From the NCBI GenBank assembly GCA_009929315.1, contig SAAS01000002.1, positions 248,001 to 312,000 on the forward strand: a stretch of 64,000 nucleotides of DNA. Reading direction: 5' to 3'. Source of the stretch: Clostridia bacterium. Its GTDB lineage: Bacteria > Bacillota > Clostridia > Oscillospirales > Oscillospiraceae. Below the pieces are notes generated by a model. It searched no databases. It had not been told where the DNA came from and was given only the letters and a program-made list of their open reading frames with translations. Both the position numbers and the translations under genes were made by a program. Of this stretch, positions 1 to 7,526 are shown in pieces (positions within the stretch are counted from its first letter, which is position 1; the number at the start of each line of letters is the position of its first letter).

Positions 1-397
1 TTAACAAGCCCCCGACGTATTGCGAAAGCTCAATGCTCGACATCGGAAAGCCCTTGTCGGAACGCTTTGCCTCCACCTTAAAGCTTTTTGCTGCCCTCAT
101 ATCCTCGTCGAGATATTTCTTTGCGGCCTCAAAAATGGCATCCTTGTCTTTATCGCAGGCAAGCGCTCGGCTCACTCCCACAAAGCCGAATACCTTCTGC
201 GCCGCTTCAAACGCCCCGTCCATGTCGCAATTGCCGAGTGGCTCCGCGTAAACGGTAGATTGGGTCGAATAGACTTTAAATTCCCCGAAGGGCCTAAGCC
301 TGTGCTTTAGATTGGCCAGAAGCCTTCCCTCAAAAAAACGTCTGTTCTGACCCTTAAGTACAATTTCCCCCTGCTTGAGGAGTAGAATATCATTCAT
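1..397 (-). CDS. thiI: ThiI, tRNA 4-thiouridine sulfurtransferase (N-terminal part)
   Basis: The first 132 residues of a gene running off the left edge; the reading frame is open to base 1. The start MNDILLLKQGEIVLKGQNRR is the typical opening of ThiI, which transfers persulfide sulfur to U8 of tRNA and in some bacteria to ThiS for thiamine synthesis. What is visible is the N-terminal ferredoxin-like region and the start of the THUMP RNA-binding domain. The PP-loop and any rhodanese domain lie outside the window. I chose the ATG at 397 because the nearby ATG at 393 is in a frame that soon stops. The neighbour upstream is the YifB gene, separated by about 90 bases. Confidence 0.85.
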   Translation of the reverse strand, partial: MNDILLLKQGEIVLKGQNRRFFEGRLLANLKHRLRPFGEFKVYSTQSTVYAEPLGNCDMDGAFEAAQKVFGFVGVSRALACDKDKDAIFEAAKKYLDEDMRAAKSFKVEAKRSDKGFPMSSIELSQYVGGLL

Positions 398-489
398 TTA
401 ACGAGTTCCTTCATATTGTATTTGCCGCTCGGCCTTCTGTCTTTGCCAAAAACATAAGGTTTTCGTAAATTTAAAGCAAGGCGTCGCCT

Positions 490-2022
490 TTAGTTTTCCG
501 CTTCGCCTCGAGGCTCTCGGAAGTCATAGGTACGGTACTGTATTGCCTCGGCGAGATGATTGGGCATAATGCTCTCCGCGCCGTCAAGGTCGGCGATGGT
601 TCGCGCCACGCGCAAAATCCTGTCGTAGCTTCGCGCCGTTAGCCCCATTTTTTCAAACGCCAGCTTCATGAGCGCTTCGCTGTCCTCAGAAAGTTCGCAA
701 TATTCGCGAAGCTCGGCCTGTTCCATTCTGGCGTTGCAGTCAAACCCCGCTTTTTCGAAGCGGCCTCGCTGCTTGAGCCTTGCGGCGTTAACGCGGCTTT
801 TTATATCCTCGCTCTTTTCCGCGGGCTTTCTGATGCGGAGCTCGTCAAATTCGAGAGCGGGCACCTCGACCACAATGTCAATCCTGTCGATAAGCGGACC
901 AGATAGTTTGCTGTGGTATTTCCGAACACTTGCTTCGCTGCAATTGCAGCGTCCCGAGCTATGCCCGTACCAGCCGCATTTGCAGGGGTTCATCGCGCAA
1001 ACGAGCATAAAGCTCGCGGGATATGTAGCGGAGCCCGTTGAGCGCGAAATTGTGACCTTACCGTCCTCAAGCGGCTGGCGCATGACCTCAAGGACGTCGC
1101 GGTGAAATTCGGGCATCTCGTCCAGAAACAGCACGCCGTTATGCGCAAGCGAAATTTCCCCAGGCTGAAGCTGAGCACCTCCCGCCATTGCTGAAGAACT
1201 GAGCGTATGGTGCGGCGCACGGAAGGGCCTTTGTGTGACAAGCGGCTTTTCGCGGCTTGTCAGTCCCATAACGGAGTGGATTTCGGTGGTTTCAAGCGCT
1301 TCCGCGCCGCTCATATCGGGCAGAATCGTCGGAAGGCGCTTCGCAAGCATGGATTTTCCCGCGCCGGGAGGCCCGACGAGCAGAATATTATGCCCGCCCG
1401 CCGCCGCTACCTCGAGCGCACGCTTCACATTTTCCTGACCCTTGACCTCCGAAAAATCGGCGGAAACGGTGGAAACGCACTTAAGGTCGGGTATCTCAAT
1501 AGGCGAAAGCGGTTTCTCGCCCGAAAAATGCTTAATAAGCTCGGAAACGGTTTTAACGGGGTAGACCGCAACGCCCTCCGCGAACGAAGCCTCGGGAGCG
1601 TTATCGGCGGGGACGAAAAGCTTTGTAATACCCACGCGCCTTGCGGCAAGCGCCATCGGCAGGGAGCCGCGCACGGGGCGAACCTCGCCCGTTAAGCCCA
1701 GCTCCCCGAAAAACGCGCAGTCCTCGGACGGAGCTTTAATCGCGCCGTTCGCCGTGAGTATCGCAAGGAGCATGGGCAGGTCGTAGGTTGTACCGCCCTT
1801 TTTCGTGTCCGCTGGTGCGAGGTTGATTGTCAGCCGTGAAACGGGGAAGTTAAGCCCCGTGTTTTTAATGGCGGCGCGAACCCTATCACGCGCTTCCTTA
1901 ACGGCGGTATCGGGCAGCCCTACGATATCAAAAGACGGCAGTCCGCTCGACAAAAAGCACTCGACGGATACTTCGTATCCCCCGATGCCCTTAATGCCGA
2001 GTGAGCGTATTTTCGAAACCAT
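490..2022 (-). CDS. YifB/ComM-family Mg-chelatase-like AAA+ ATPase
   Basis: About 510 residues, full length for the family. An N-terminal ChlI-like domain with the signature GLPDTAVKEARDRVRAAIKN is followed by an AAA+ core with Walker A GPPGAGKS (near residue 215), Walker B FLDEMPEF (near 300) and a C-terminal Mg-chelatase domain. ComM relatives are hexameric helicases that promote branch migration during natural transformation; whether this one does so is inferred from family only. I place the start at the ATG at 2022, with an AAGGCGG-type ribosome site eight bases upstream and a typical MVSKIRSLG opening. A longer TTG form (2043) would put the ribosome site inside the gene. Confidence 0.88.
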   Translation of the reverse strand: MVSKIRSLGIKGIGGYEVSVECFLSSGLPSFDIVGLPDTAVKEARDRVRAAIKNTGLNFPVSRLTINLAPADTKKGGTTYDLPMLLAILTANGAIKAPSEDCAFFGELGLTGEVRPVRGSLPMALAARRVGITKLFVPADNAPEASFAEGVAVYPVKTVSELIKHFSGEKPLSPIEIPDLKCVSTVSADFSEVKGQENVKRALEVAAAGGHNILLVGPPGAGKSMLAKRLPTILPDMSGAEALETTEIHSVMGLTSREKPLVTQRPFRAPHHTLSSSAMAGGAQLQPGEISLAHNGVLFLDEMPEFHRDVLEVMRQPLEDGKVTISRSTGSATYPASFMLVCAMNPCKCGWYGHSSGRCNCSEASVRKYHSKLSGPLIDRIDIVVEVPALEFDELRIRKPAEKSEDIKSRVNAARLKQRGRFEKAGFDCNARMEQAELREYCELSEDSEALMKLAFEKMGLTARSYDRILRVARTIADLDGAESIMPNHLAEAIQYRTYDFREPRGEAEN

Positions 2023-2086
2023 AAGCGCCACCGCCTTTTTCAAAGTCTATCTTCTCCGACGAAACGAAATGCTATTTGTTTTTCTC

Positions 2087-2512
2087 TTATATATCGCGTA
2101 AATCCCTGTTTCTATATATCAGGTCGTCTCTCTTTATAAACCCGCGATTTTCCCAAAAACGATTTCCATTTTCATTTGAGAAAAAAACAACAAGCGCCGC
2201 CTTGTTTATTCCTTCCCTCTCCAGCGCGGAAATTGCCGCTTCGACCAGTGCTGTTCCCACTCCCAATTCGCGCTCTGCCCCCAAAACAGCAGCATGGTAA
2301 ATATAGCCTCGACGACCGTCATGTCCGCTTAGAATTGAACCGATTATTTTCTTATTGCTTTCGGCAACAAAACAGGTGTTCGGGTTGCGTTTCAGATATT
2401 TTTCAATTCCTTCCTTTGAATCGTCAATATCGTTCAAGCCTACTCCCGGCGTGTTTGCCCACAAATTATAAACTCTCTCATAATCGCCTATTTCCATTGT
2501 CCTAATGACCAT
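2087..2512 (-). CDS. GNAT-family N-acetyltransferase
   Basis: About 141 residues with the GNAT fold pattern: an N-terminal strand, a central beta-strand stretch (SILSGHDGRRGYIYHAAVL) and the acetyl-CoA loop region RELGVGTALVEAAISAL, then a C-terminal NRFWENRGF element typical of the family. It transfers an acetyl group from acetyl-CoA to an amine; the substrate cannot be read from sequence. The start at 2512 (MVIRTMEIGD) has GAGGAA seven bases upstream, whereas the ATG at 2530 has no ribosome site. It lies between the YifB gene and a Nudix gene in the same direction, with modest gaps. Confidence 0.8.
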   Translation of the reverse strand: MVIRTMEIGDYERVYNLWANTPGVGLNDIDDSKEGIEKYLKRNPNTCFVAESNKKIIGSILSGHDGRRGYIYHAAVLGAERELGVGTALVEAAISALEREGINKAALVVFFSNENGNRFWENRGFIKRDDLIYRNRDLRDI

Positions 2513-2607
2513 ATAGTTTTTCCTCGACATCGCGTTTTATAGTTTGCTAAAGGCAGCGGCGGAAAATGCGTTTAAATAAGGCGCAATTTTTAAGGGTCTG
2601 AAGCTCC

Positions 2608-3087
2608 TTACCCGTGGTTGTGCTTGATGTGCTCGGAGCCAAGAAAAATCGGGGTATCACTGTCTAAAACCCTTCGTAAATTCTCGCCCACAAGCTTCGG
2701 AAGAAGTTTAATTCCCTCAAGCGTGCCAATGTCAAGCCATTCCATGCCTATTTGAAGTTCATCCGTTTCTGTGGGAATACAAACCTTTTCTCCCACAGCC
2801 TCGCATACGAAGATATGGTACATTTTGTGTGCGTACTCGGGGCGATGCTGACGAAAATCCGCGTCCTCACAAATTTCCTCACAAAGCGCGGCAAAGCGAA
2901 GAGGCTTAACGGTATAGCCCGTTTCCTCAAGACACTCCCGAATTACCGCCTCGGTCATAGTTTCAAACTTATTCTGTCCTCCGCCCGGGAGGGAATAGTA
3001 TTCGCCGTTATACTCGTCGCGGCATTTGTTTAAAAGCAGCTTATTGTCATTTATGATTATCGCTTTTGCGGTGCTCCTGATACTCAT
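2608..3087 (-). CDS. Nudix hydrolase
   Basis: 159 residues with a clear Nudix box, G(x5)E(x7)REcLEEtG, at about residues 37-58, which binds the divalent metal and places the catalytic glutamates. Nudix enzymes cleave nucleoside diphosphates linked to another moiety; the MutT-like size fits housecleaning of damaged nucleotides or a nucleotide sugar, but the substrate is open. The start ATG has AGGAGAAG just upstream. It lies between two GNAT genes, a run of small housekeeping enzymes that probably share a transcript. Confidence 0.85.
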   Translation of the reverse strand: MSIRSTAKAIIINDNKLLLNKCRDEYNGEYYSLPGGGQNKFETMTEAVIRECLEETGYTVKPLRFAALCEEICEDADFRQHRPEYAHKMYHIFVCEAVGEKVCIPTETDELQIGMEWLDIGTLEGIKLLPKLVGENLRRVLDSDTPIFLGSEHIKHNHG

Positions 3088-3107
3088 TTTCTTCTCCTAA
3101 ATAAAAC

Positions 3108-3623
3108 CTACAGCTTTTTCTCCATGAGAAAAAACCTGCCCTTGCGCCAGTCCGCCGTGCCGACTATGACGTAGCCAAGCTTGTCGTACATCTTTAATGC
3201 ATAGGGGTTTCGCGTAAATGCGTCCAGACGCACGGACTCAAAGCCCTCCTGCTTTATTTGAGCTTCGATGTGCCTCATTGTAAGATTTCCAATGCCCCTG
3301 TTCTGAAACTTCGGGTTAACGCAAAGGCGATGTATCACGCAAAAGGAGGCGTTCGGATAGCGCCAGTCTCCGTTTTTGTATTCCTCGTCGCACTCGGAAT
3401 TAAGTACATAGACCGAGGCAATCTCACCCTCCGCCATGCCGACAAAGAGCTGGTTTTTCTCAATATCCTCGCTCAAAATCGCCCTGTCGGGGTAAAGCTC
3501 GTCCCATTGAGGTATGTTATTGCGGTTCATTTCGGCAATCGCTGCGGTGAAAAGGCGAAATACGCCGTCCAAATCCGCCATTGTCCCTCTGCGAAAGCAA
3601 AGATTCTGTTTTGTGTCTTCCAT
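3108..3623 (-). CDS. GNAT-family N-acetyltransferase
   Basis: 171 residues. The GNAT motif A region reads HRLCVNPKFQNRGIGNLTM (about residues 117-135), which carries the acetyl-CoA pyrophosphate loop, followed by RLDAFTRNPYALKMYDKLGY, a common C-terminal GNAT element. The overall layout (an early region rich in aromatic residues and a late YVIVG strand) matches acetyltransferases of small amines or peptides, but the substrate is unknown. The ribosome site is weak (AGGTAAC). It sits 26 bases downstream of aspS in the same direction. Confidence 0.82.
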   Translation of the reverse strand: MEDTKQNLCFRRGTMADLDGVFRLFTAAIAEMNRNNIPQWDELYPDRAILSEDIEKNQLFVGMAEGEIASVYVLNSECDEEYKNGDWRYPNASFCVIHRLCVNPKFQNRGIGNLTMRHIEAQIKQEGFESVRLDAFTRNPYALKMYDKLGYVIVGTADWRKGRFFLMEKKL

Positions 3624-3649
3624 AATGAAGTTACCTATATTGTGTTCTG

Positions 3650-5422
3650 TTATTCCTTCACATCAAGAACGATATGCAGCTCGCGCAGCTGCTTCGGCTC
3701 AACGGCGGAAGGTGCGCCCATCATCAAATCCTGAGCTGTTTTATTCATCGGGAAGGGAATAATCTCGCGTATGCTGTCCTCTCCCGCAAGGAGCATTACC
3801 ATGCGGTCAACGCCCGGGGCGATACCCGCGTGAGGGGGCGCGCCGTAGCAGAAGGCGTTATACATTGCGGGGAACTTTGCCTTAACGTCGTCTTCGCCCA
3901 GCCCGACAAGCTCAAAGGCCTTTATCATAATTTCGGGGTCGTGATTTCTCACCGCGCCGGAGGAAAGCTCCACGCCGTTGCACACCAAATCGTACTGATA
4001 CGCGGTAATCGCAAGGGGGTCGGCCTCGCCCTTTTCAACCTTGTCAAGGATTTCCAAGCCGCCGTTCGGCATTGAAAACGGGTTGTGGCAGAACTCAAGC
4101 TCGCCCGATTCCTCGCCGATTTCGTACATCGGGAAATCGACTATCCAGCAGAACTCATAGCGCTCAGCGTCCATGTGCCCCGGAACGGAAGCGCCCAGCA
4201 TTTTGCGAAGCACGCCCGCGGTCTTCTGCGCGGCAAGCTTTTTGCCCGAAGTAAGACCCACAAAGCAGTTCGGCTTCAAATCGAGAGCGGCGATTATCGC
4301 GTTTTTACGCTCCGTTAGGAACTTTGAAATTCCGCCGACAAGATCAAAGTTTTCGTCAAGGCGGAACCAAAACGCCTTGTTGCCCGAAACAACCTCCACA
4401 TCAGCGCAAAGCTGGTCGATAAACTTGCGCGTCTGTGTGAAATCGGGCACGACAACCGCCTTTACGGTGCTCCCCGCGAAGGGCTCAAAACCGCAGTCGG
4501 AAAGAAGCTCCGTTGCGTCGCGCACTACTAGGTCAATACGAAGATCGGGCTTGTCCGAGCCGTATATTTCCATTGAATCGCTGAATGAAATTCTCTTAAA
4601 CGGCGCCTCTGAGGCGACGTTATATTTGCCGTACTTTGCGAAAATCGGAGGAAGAACATCCTCCAAAACGGCGAAAACGTCCTCTTGATTGGCAAAGGCC
4701 ATCTCCATGTCGAGCTGATAAAACTCGCCCGGAGAGCGATCGGCTCTTGCGTCCTCATCGCGGAAGCAGGGGGCAATCTGGAAATAACGGTCAAAGCCGC
4801 TTGTCATAAGCAGCTGCTTAAACTGCTGGGGCGCCTGCGGCAGAGCGTAGAACTTCCCCGGGTGGTTGCGTGCGGGAACGAGATAGTCGCGCGCGCCTTC
4901 GGGCGAAGACGCGGTTAAAATCGGCGTTGTGATTTCCAAAAAGCCGTGCTCTGTCATGCTCTTGCGCAGAGCGGCAACCACATTGCAGCGCAGGACAATA
5001 TTGCTCTTGACCTCGGGATTGCGGAGGTCGAGATAGCGGTATTTTAGGCGCGTCGCCTCGTCCGCCTCGCGGCTGTGGTTTATCTGGAAGGGCAGCTCGT
5101 TATAACGGCAGCGCCCGAGAACCTCAATTTTTTCCGGTACGACCTCGATATCACCCGTTGGAAGGTTGGGGTTTTTGCTTGTACGCTCGCGCACCTCGCC
5201 CTCAATGCTGATTGTGGATTCGCGGGTGATGCCCTTTACGAAACTCATCATATCCTCGTTCTGTACGACGGCCTGCGTTGTGCCGTAGAAGTCACGCACG
5301 ACCACAAAGGCCAAATTTGCGCTGACCTCGCGGACATTTTCCATCCAGCCGACTATTTTTACTTTCTTCCCTGCATCCTCGATACGAAGCTCTCCGCAGG
5401 TGTGGGTACGGGATTGAAACAT
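3650..5422 (-). CDS. aspS: Aspartyl-tRNA synthetase
   Basis: 590 residues, full length for bacterial AspRS. It has an N-terminal OB-fold anticodon domain, class II motif 2 FRDEDARADRSPGEF near residue 220, the bacterial GAD insertion, and motif 3 GIAPGVDRMVMLL near residue 545. It charges tRNA-Asp with aspartate; some bacterial AspRS also charge tRNA-Asn, and I cannot decide which from sequence. The OB-fold carries NVREVSANLAFVVVRDFYG, which differs from the usual RRRDLGG motif. The gene lies 65 bases downstream of hisS in the same direction, the common hisS-aspS pair. Confidence 0.96.
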   Translation of the reverse strand: MFQSRTHTCGELRIEDAGKKVKIVGWMENVREVSANLAFVVVRDFYGTTQAVVQNEDMMSFVKGITRESTISIEGEVRERTSKNPNLPTGDIEVVPEKIEVLGRCRYNELPFQINHSREADEATRLKYRYLDLRNPEVKSNIVLRCNVVAALRKSMTEHGFLEITTPILTASSPEGARDYLVPARNHPGKFYALPQAPQQFKQLLMTSGFDRYFQIAPCFRDEDARADRSPGEFYQLDMEMAFANQEDVFAVLEDVLPPIFAKYGKYNVASEAPFKRISFSDSMEIYGSDKPDLRIDLVVRDATELLSDCGFEPFAGSTVKAVVVPDFTQTRKFIDQLCADVEVVSGNKAFWFRLDENFDLVGGISKFLTERKNAIIAALDLKPNCFVGLTSGKKLAAQKTAGVLRKMLGASVPGHMDAERYEFCWIVDFPMYEIGEESGELEFCHNPFSMPNGGLEILDKVEKGEADPLAITAYQYDLVCNGVELSSGAVRNHDPEIMIKAFELVGLGEDDVKAKFPAMYNAFCYGAPPHAGIAPGVDRMVMLLAGEDSIREIIPFPMNKTAQDLMMGAPSAVEPKQLRELHIVLDVKE

Positions 5423-5487
5423 AGTTTTAAAACCTTTCTCTTCTTGTTTCTTGTTAAGCTCGAGCGCTGTCGCTTCATGAAATACCG

Positions 5488-6867
5488 CTATTTTTCTTTG
5501 ACGAAATTAAGAATAAGATCGCTGTTATTTCTCAGGGTTACAACGCCCTTAATATAACTCATAGCCATCTTTTCGCTTTTTTTGAACTGATGGCCGTTTT
5601 TCATGTTTTTCACGGTTACAAAATTGTCGGCAATCTCATCATCGCCGATGAAGACGACAAACGGTACCCCGATTTTATCCGCGAAGTTCATCTTTGACTT
5701 AAATTTTTTCTGTTCTGAATACAGCATTGTGCGGATACCGTTTTCCCTGAAAAGCGTTGCTGTTTCGATAGCTTTGGCTTTGTTCTCCGTCATCGGGATT
5801 ATAAGAACATCCGCCGGAGAGGTGATAATCTCGTTTGAGAGCATTCCCTGCTCCTCAAGGACAAAGAAAAGCCTTGTAAGGCCGATGGAAATACCGACGC
5901 CCGGAAGCTTTTTATCGGTGTAGTATTCCGCAAGATTATCGTAGCGGCCGCCCGAACAGACTGAGCCGATTTCGGGGTGCTCGGTAAGCGTCGTTTCATA
6001 AACCGTGCCGGTGTAGTAGTCAAGCCCCCTCGCGATGGTGAGGTCAATTTCAAAGTGCGATTCCGGCACGCCAAATTCGGGCAGATGCCTTACAACATCA
6101 CCAAGCTCCTTAAGTCCCACATCAAAAATCTTGCTATAAGTAGTGTTTTTATTCCGATATTTCTCGAGCGCCTTGAGCTTCTCCGCACTCGTGCCGTTAA
6201 TTGCGATAAAGCTCATAATCTCGTCCGCAGCATTTTCTGAAACACCGCCTTCGATGAGCAGAGCGCGGCACTTTTCCGTGCCGATTTTATCAAGCTTGTC
6301 AATTGTGTGCATTATGTCGGCGGCCCTGTCGCTAAGTTCAAGTATCTCGAAAAAGCCGTTTAAAACCTTGCGGTTATTGACGCGGATTTTAAATTTTGTA
6401 AGTCCCAAAGTCGTAAAGGTGCGGTAAATGATGGCGGGAATCTCAGCCTCGTTCATAACGTCAAGCTCGCCGTCACCGATTATGTCGATGTCCGCCTGAT
6501 AAAACTCGCGGAATCGTCCGCGCTGCGCTCTCTCTCCCCTGAAGACCTTTCCGAGTTGGTAGCGCCTGAAGGGGAAGCTGAGCTGCCCGCAGTTGATGGC
6601 AACATATTTTGCCAGCGGCACGGTGAGGTCAAAGCGCAGCGAAAGGTCGCTGTCGCCCTTTTCAAAGCGGTAAATCTGTTTTTCGGTTTCCCCGCCGCCC
6701 TTGGCAAGCAGAACCTCCGAAGCCTCAATTATCGGCGTGTCAAGAGGTGCAAAGCCGTAAAGTGAATAGGTGCTGCGCAGGGTTTCCATTATTCGCTCCA
6801 TCTGCGCCTGTTTCTCCGGCAAAAGCTCCATAAAGCCCGAAAGCGTACGGGGTTTTATTCTCTCCAT
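5488..6867 (-). CDS. hisS: Histidyl-tRNA synthetase
   Basis: 459 residues of class II HisRS. The opening RIKPRTLSGFMELLP, the motif 2 region FRGERAQRGRFREFYQ, the histidine-specific motif ARGLDYYTGTVYE and the C-terminal anticodon-binding domain (from about residue 370) are all present. The start at 6867 has GAAAGGAA nine bases upstream. The longer alternative at 6897 is excluded because its first codons overlap the -10 box of the promoter. The mRNA leader is therefore very short and carries no T-box, unlike many hisS genes of Bacillota. Confidence 0.96.
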   Translation of the reverse strand: MERIKPRTLSGFMELLPEKQAQMERIMETLRSTYSLYGFAPLDTPIIEASEVLLAKGGGETEKQIYRFEKGDSDLSLRFDLTVPLAKYVAINCGQLSFPFRRYQLGKVFRGERAQRGRFREFYQADIDIIGDGELDVMNEAEIPAIIYRTFTTLGLTKFKIRVNNRKVLNGFFEILELSDRAADIMHTIDKLDKIGTEKCRALLIEGGVSENAADEIMSFIAINGTSAEKLKALEKYRNKNTTYSKIFDVGLKELGDVVRHLPEFGVPESHFEIDLTIARGLDYYTGTVYETTLTEHPEIGSVCSGGRYDNLAEYYTDKKLPGVGISIGLTRLFFVLEEQGMLSNEIITSPADVLIIPMTENKAKAIETATLFRENGIRTMLYSEQKKFKSKMNFADKIGVPFVVFIGDDEIADNFVTVKNMKNGHQFKKSEKMAMSYIKGVVTLRNNSDLILNFVKEK

Positions 6868-6888
6868 ATATGAAAATTCCTTTCGGTG

Positions 6889-6917
6889 ATTATACAAATT
6901 CGGTTATTATCCGGCAA
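6889..6917 (-). promoter_or_regulatory. Promoter of hisS-aspS
   Basis: On the minus strand TTGCCG (6912-6917) and TATAAT (6889-6894) are separated by exactly 17 bases, a good sigma-70/SigA promoter. Transcription should start around base 6882, only about 15 bases before the start codon. Confidence 0.8.
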
Positions 6918-6968
6918 TTAGGGTTTGTTTAAAAACTGATGTTTTTTAATCTAACCCTTCAACAATAA

Positions 6969-7002
6969 TAACGCTCCCTCCCGCTAAGGGACGAGAGCGT
7001 TA
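6969..7002 (-). terminator. Hairpin after mgsA, probable terminator
   Basis: An inverted repeat, TAACGCTC with GAGCGTTA, whose inner arms (CGTCCC/GGGAGG) also pair partly. It sits about 20 bases after the mgsA stop and before the hisS promoter. The following tract TTATTGTTG is only moderately T-rich, so termination may be partial. Confidence 0.6.
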
Positions 7003-7021
7003 CGTCAATAAGCCTTTAATA

Positions 7022-7423
7022 TTATCTTTTGGGGTTAACTATATCACGCCAGCTGAGGTCTCCGCGCTTCAAGCCTTGAATAAGCACCTCCGCGGTTGCG
7101 ACGTTTGAAGCAAAGGGTATGCTGTGCTGGTCGCAGGCGCGGGAAATTGCAACAACCTCTTTATCGTCATCGGAGCTTGAGGAATCCCAGAAAAACAGCA
7201 CCAAGTCAATTTCGTTGTAAGCGATGCGTGATTTAATCTGCTGGCTCCCGCCTTGAGCCGCGCTGAGATACATCGAAATCGGAAGACCGGTCGCCTCGGC
7301 AACTAAACGTCCGGTGGTAGCGGTAGCACAAATGGAATGCTCGGACAGTATTCCGCAATATGCAATGCAGAACTGCACCATAAGCTCCTTTTTGTTGTTA
7401 TGCGCCATTATCGCGATGTTCAT
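7022..7423 (-). CDS. mgsA: Methylglyoxal synthase
   Basis: About 133 residues, close to the E. coli enzyme. It converts dihydroxyacetone phosphate to methylglyoxal and phosphate, a bypass that relieves sugar-phosphate stress. Family hallmarks are visible: the AHNNKK opening, ATATTGRL (phosphate binding), GGSQQI, LVLFFWDSSS with the catalytic aspartate, and ASNVATAEVLI. I chose the ATG at 7423 because GAAAGGA lies eight bases upstream; the ATG at 7432 directly abuts that site. It has its own promoter. The DHA kinase genes at 56-58 kb would feed the same triose-phosphate pool. Confidence 0.93.
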   Translation of the reverse strand: MNIAIMAHNNKKELMVQFCIAYCGILSEHSICATATTGRLVAEATGLPISMYLSAAQGGSQQIKSRIAYNEIDLVLFFWDSSSSDDDKEVVAISRACDQHSIPFASNVATAEVLIQGLKRGDLSWRDIVNPKR

Positions 7424-7484
7424 GGCCTTCATCCTTTCAGTACATTTGCAGCTTTTTCAGGCACAGCCGCCGTGCCGATATTAT

Positions 7485-7513
7485 ATTATACATTAGTCCG
7501 CGGAAAAACGCAA
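7485..7513 (-). promoter_or_regulatory. Promoter of mgsA
   Basis: TTGCGT (7508-7513) and TATAAT (7485-7490) are separated by 17 bases on the minus strand, inside the gap between the pbp2 stop and mgsA. A small hairpin (GGCAC...GTGCC, about 7461-7477) lies in the leader. Confidence 0.75.
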
Positions 7514-7526
7514 TAAAGAAGTGTTC

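Noticed and set aside
6960..7010. T-box leader for hisS
   Set aside because: The hairpin there precedes the hisS promoter and follows the mgsA stop; the hisS leader itself is about 15 bases long.
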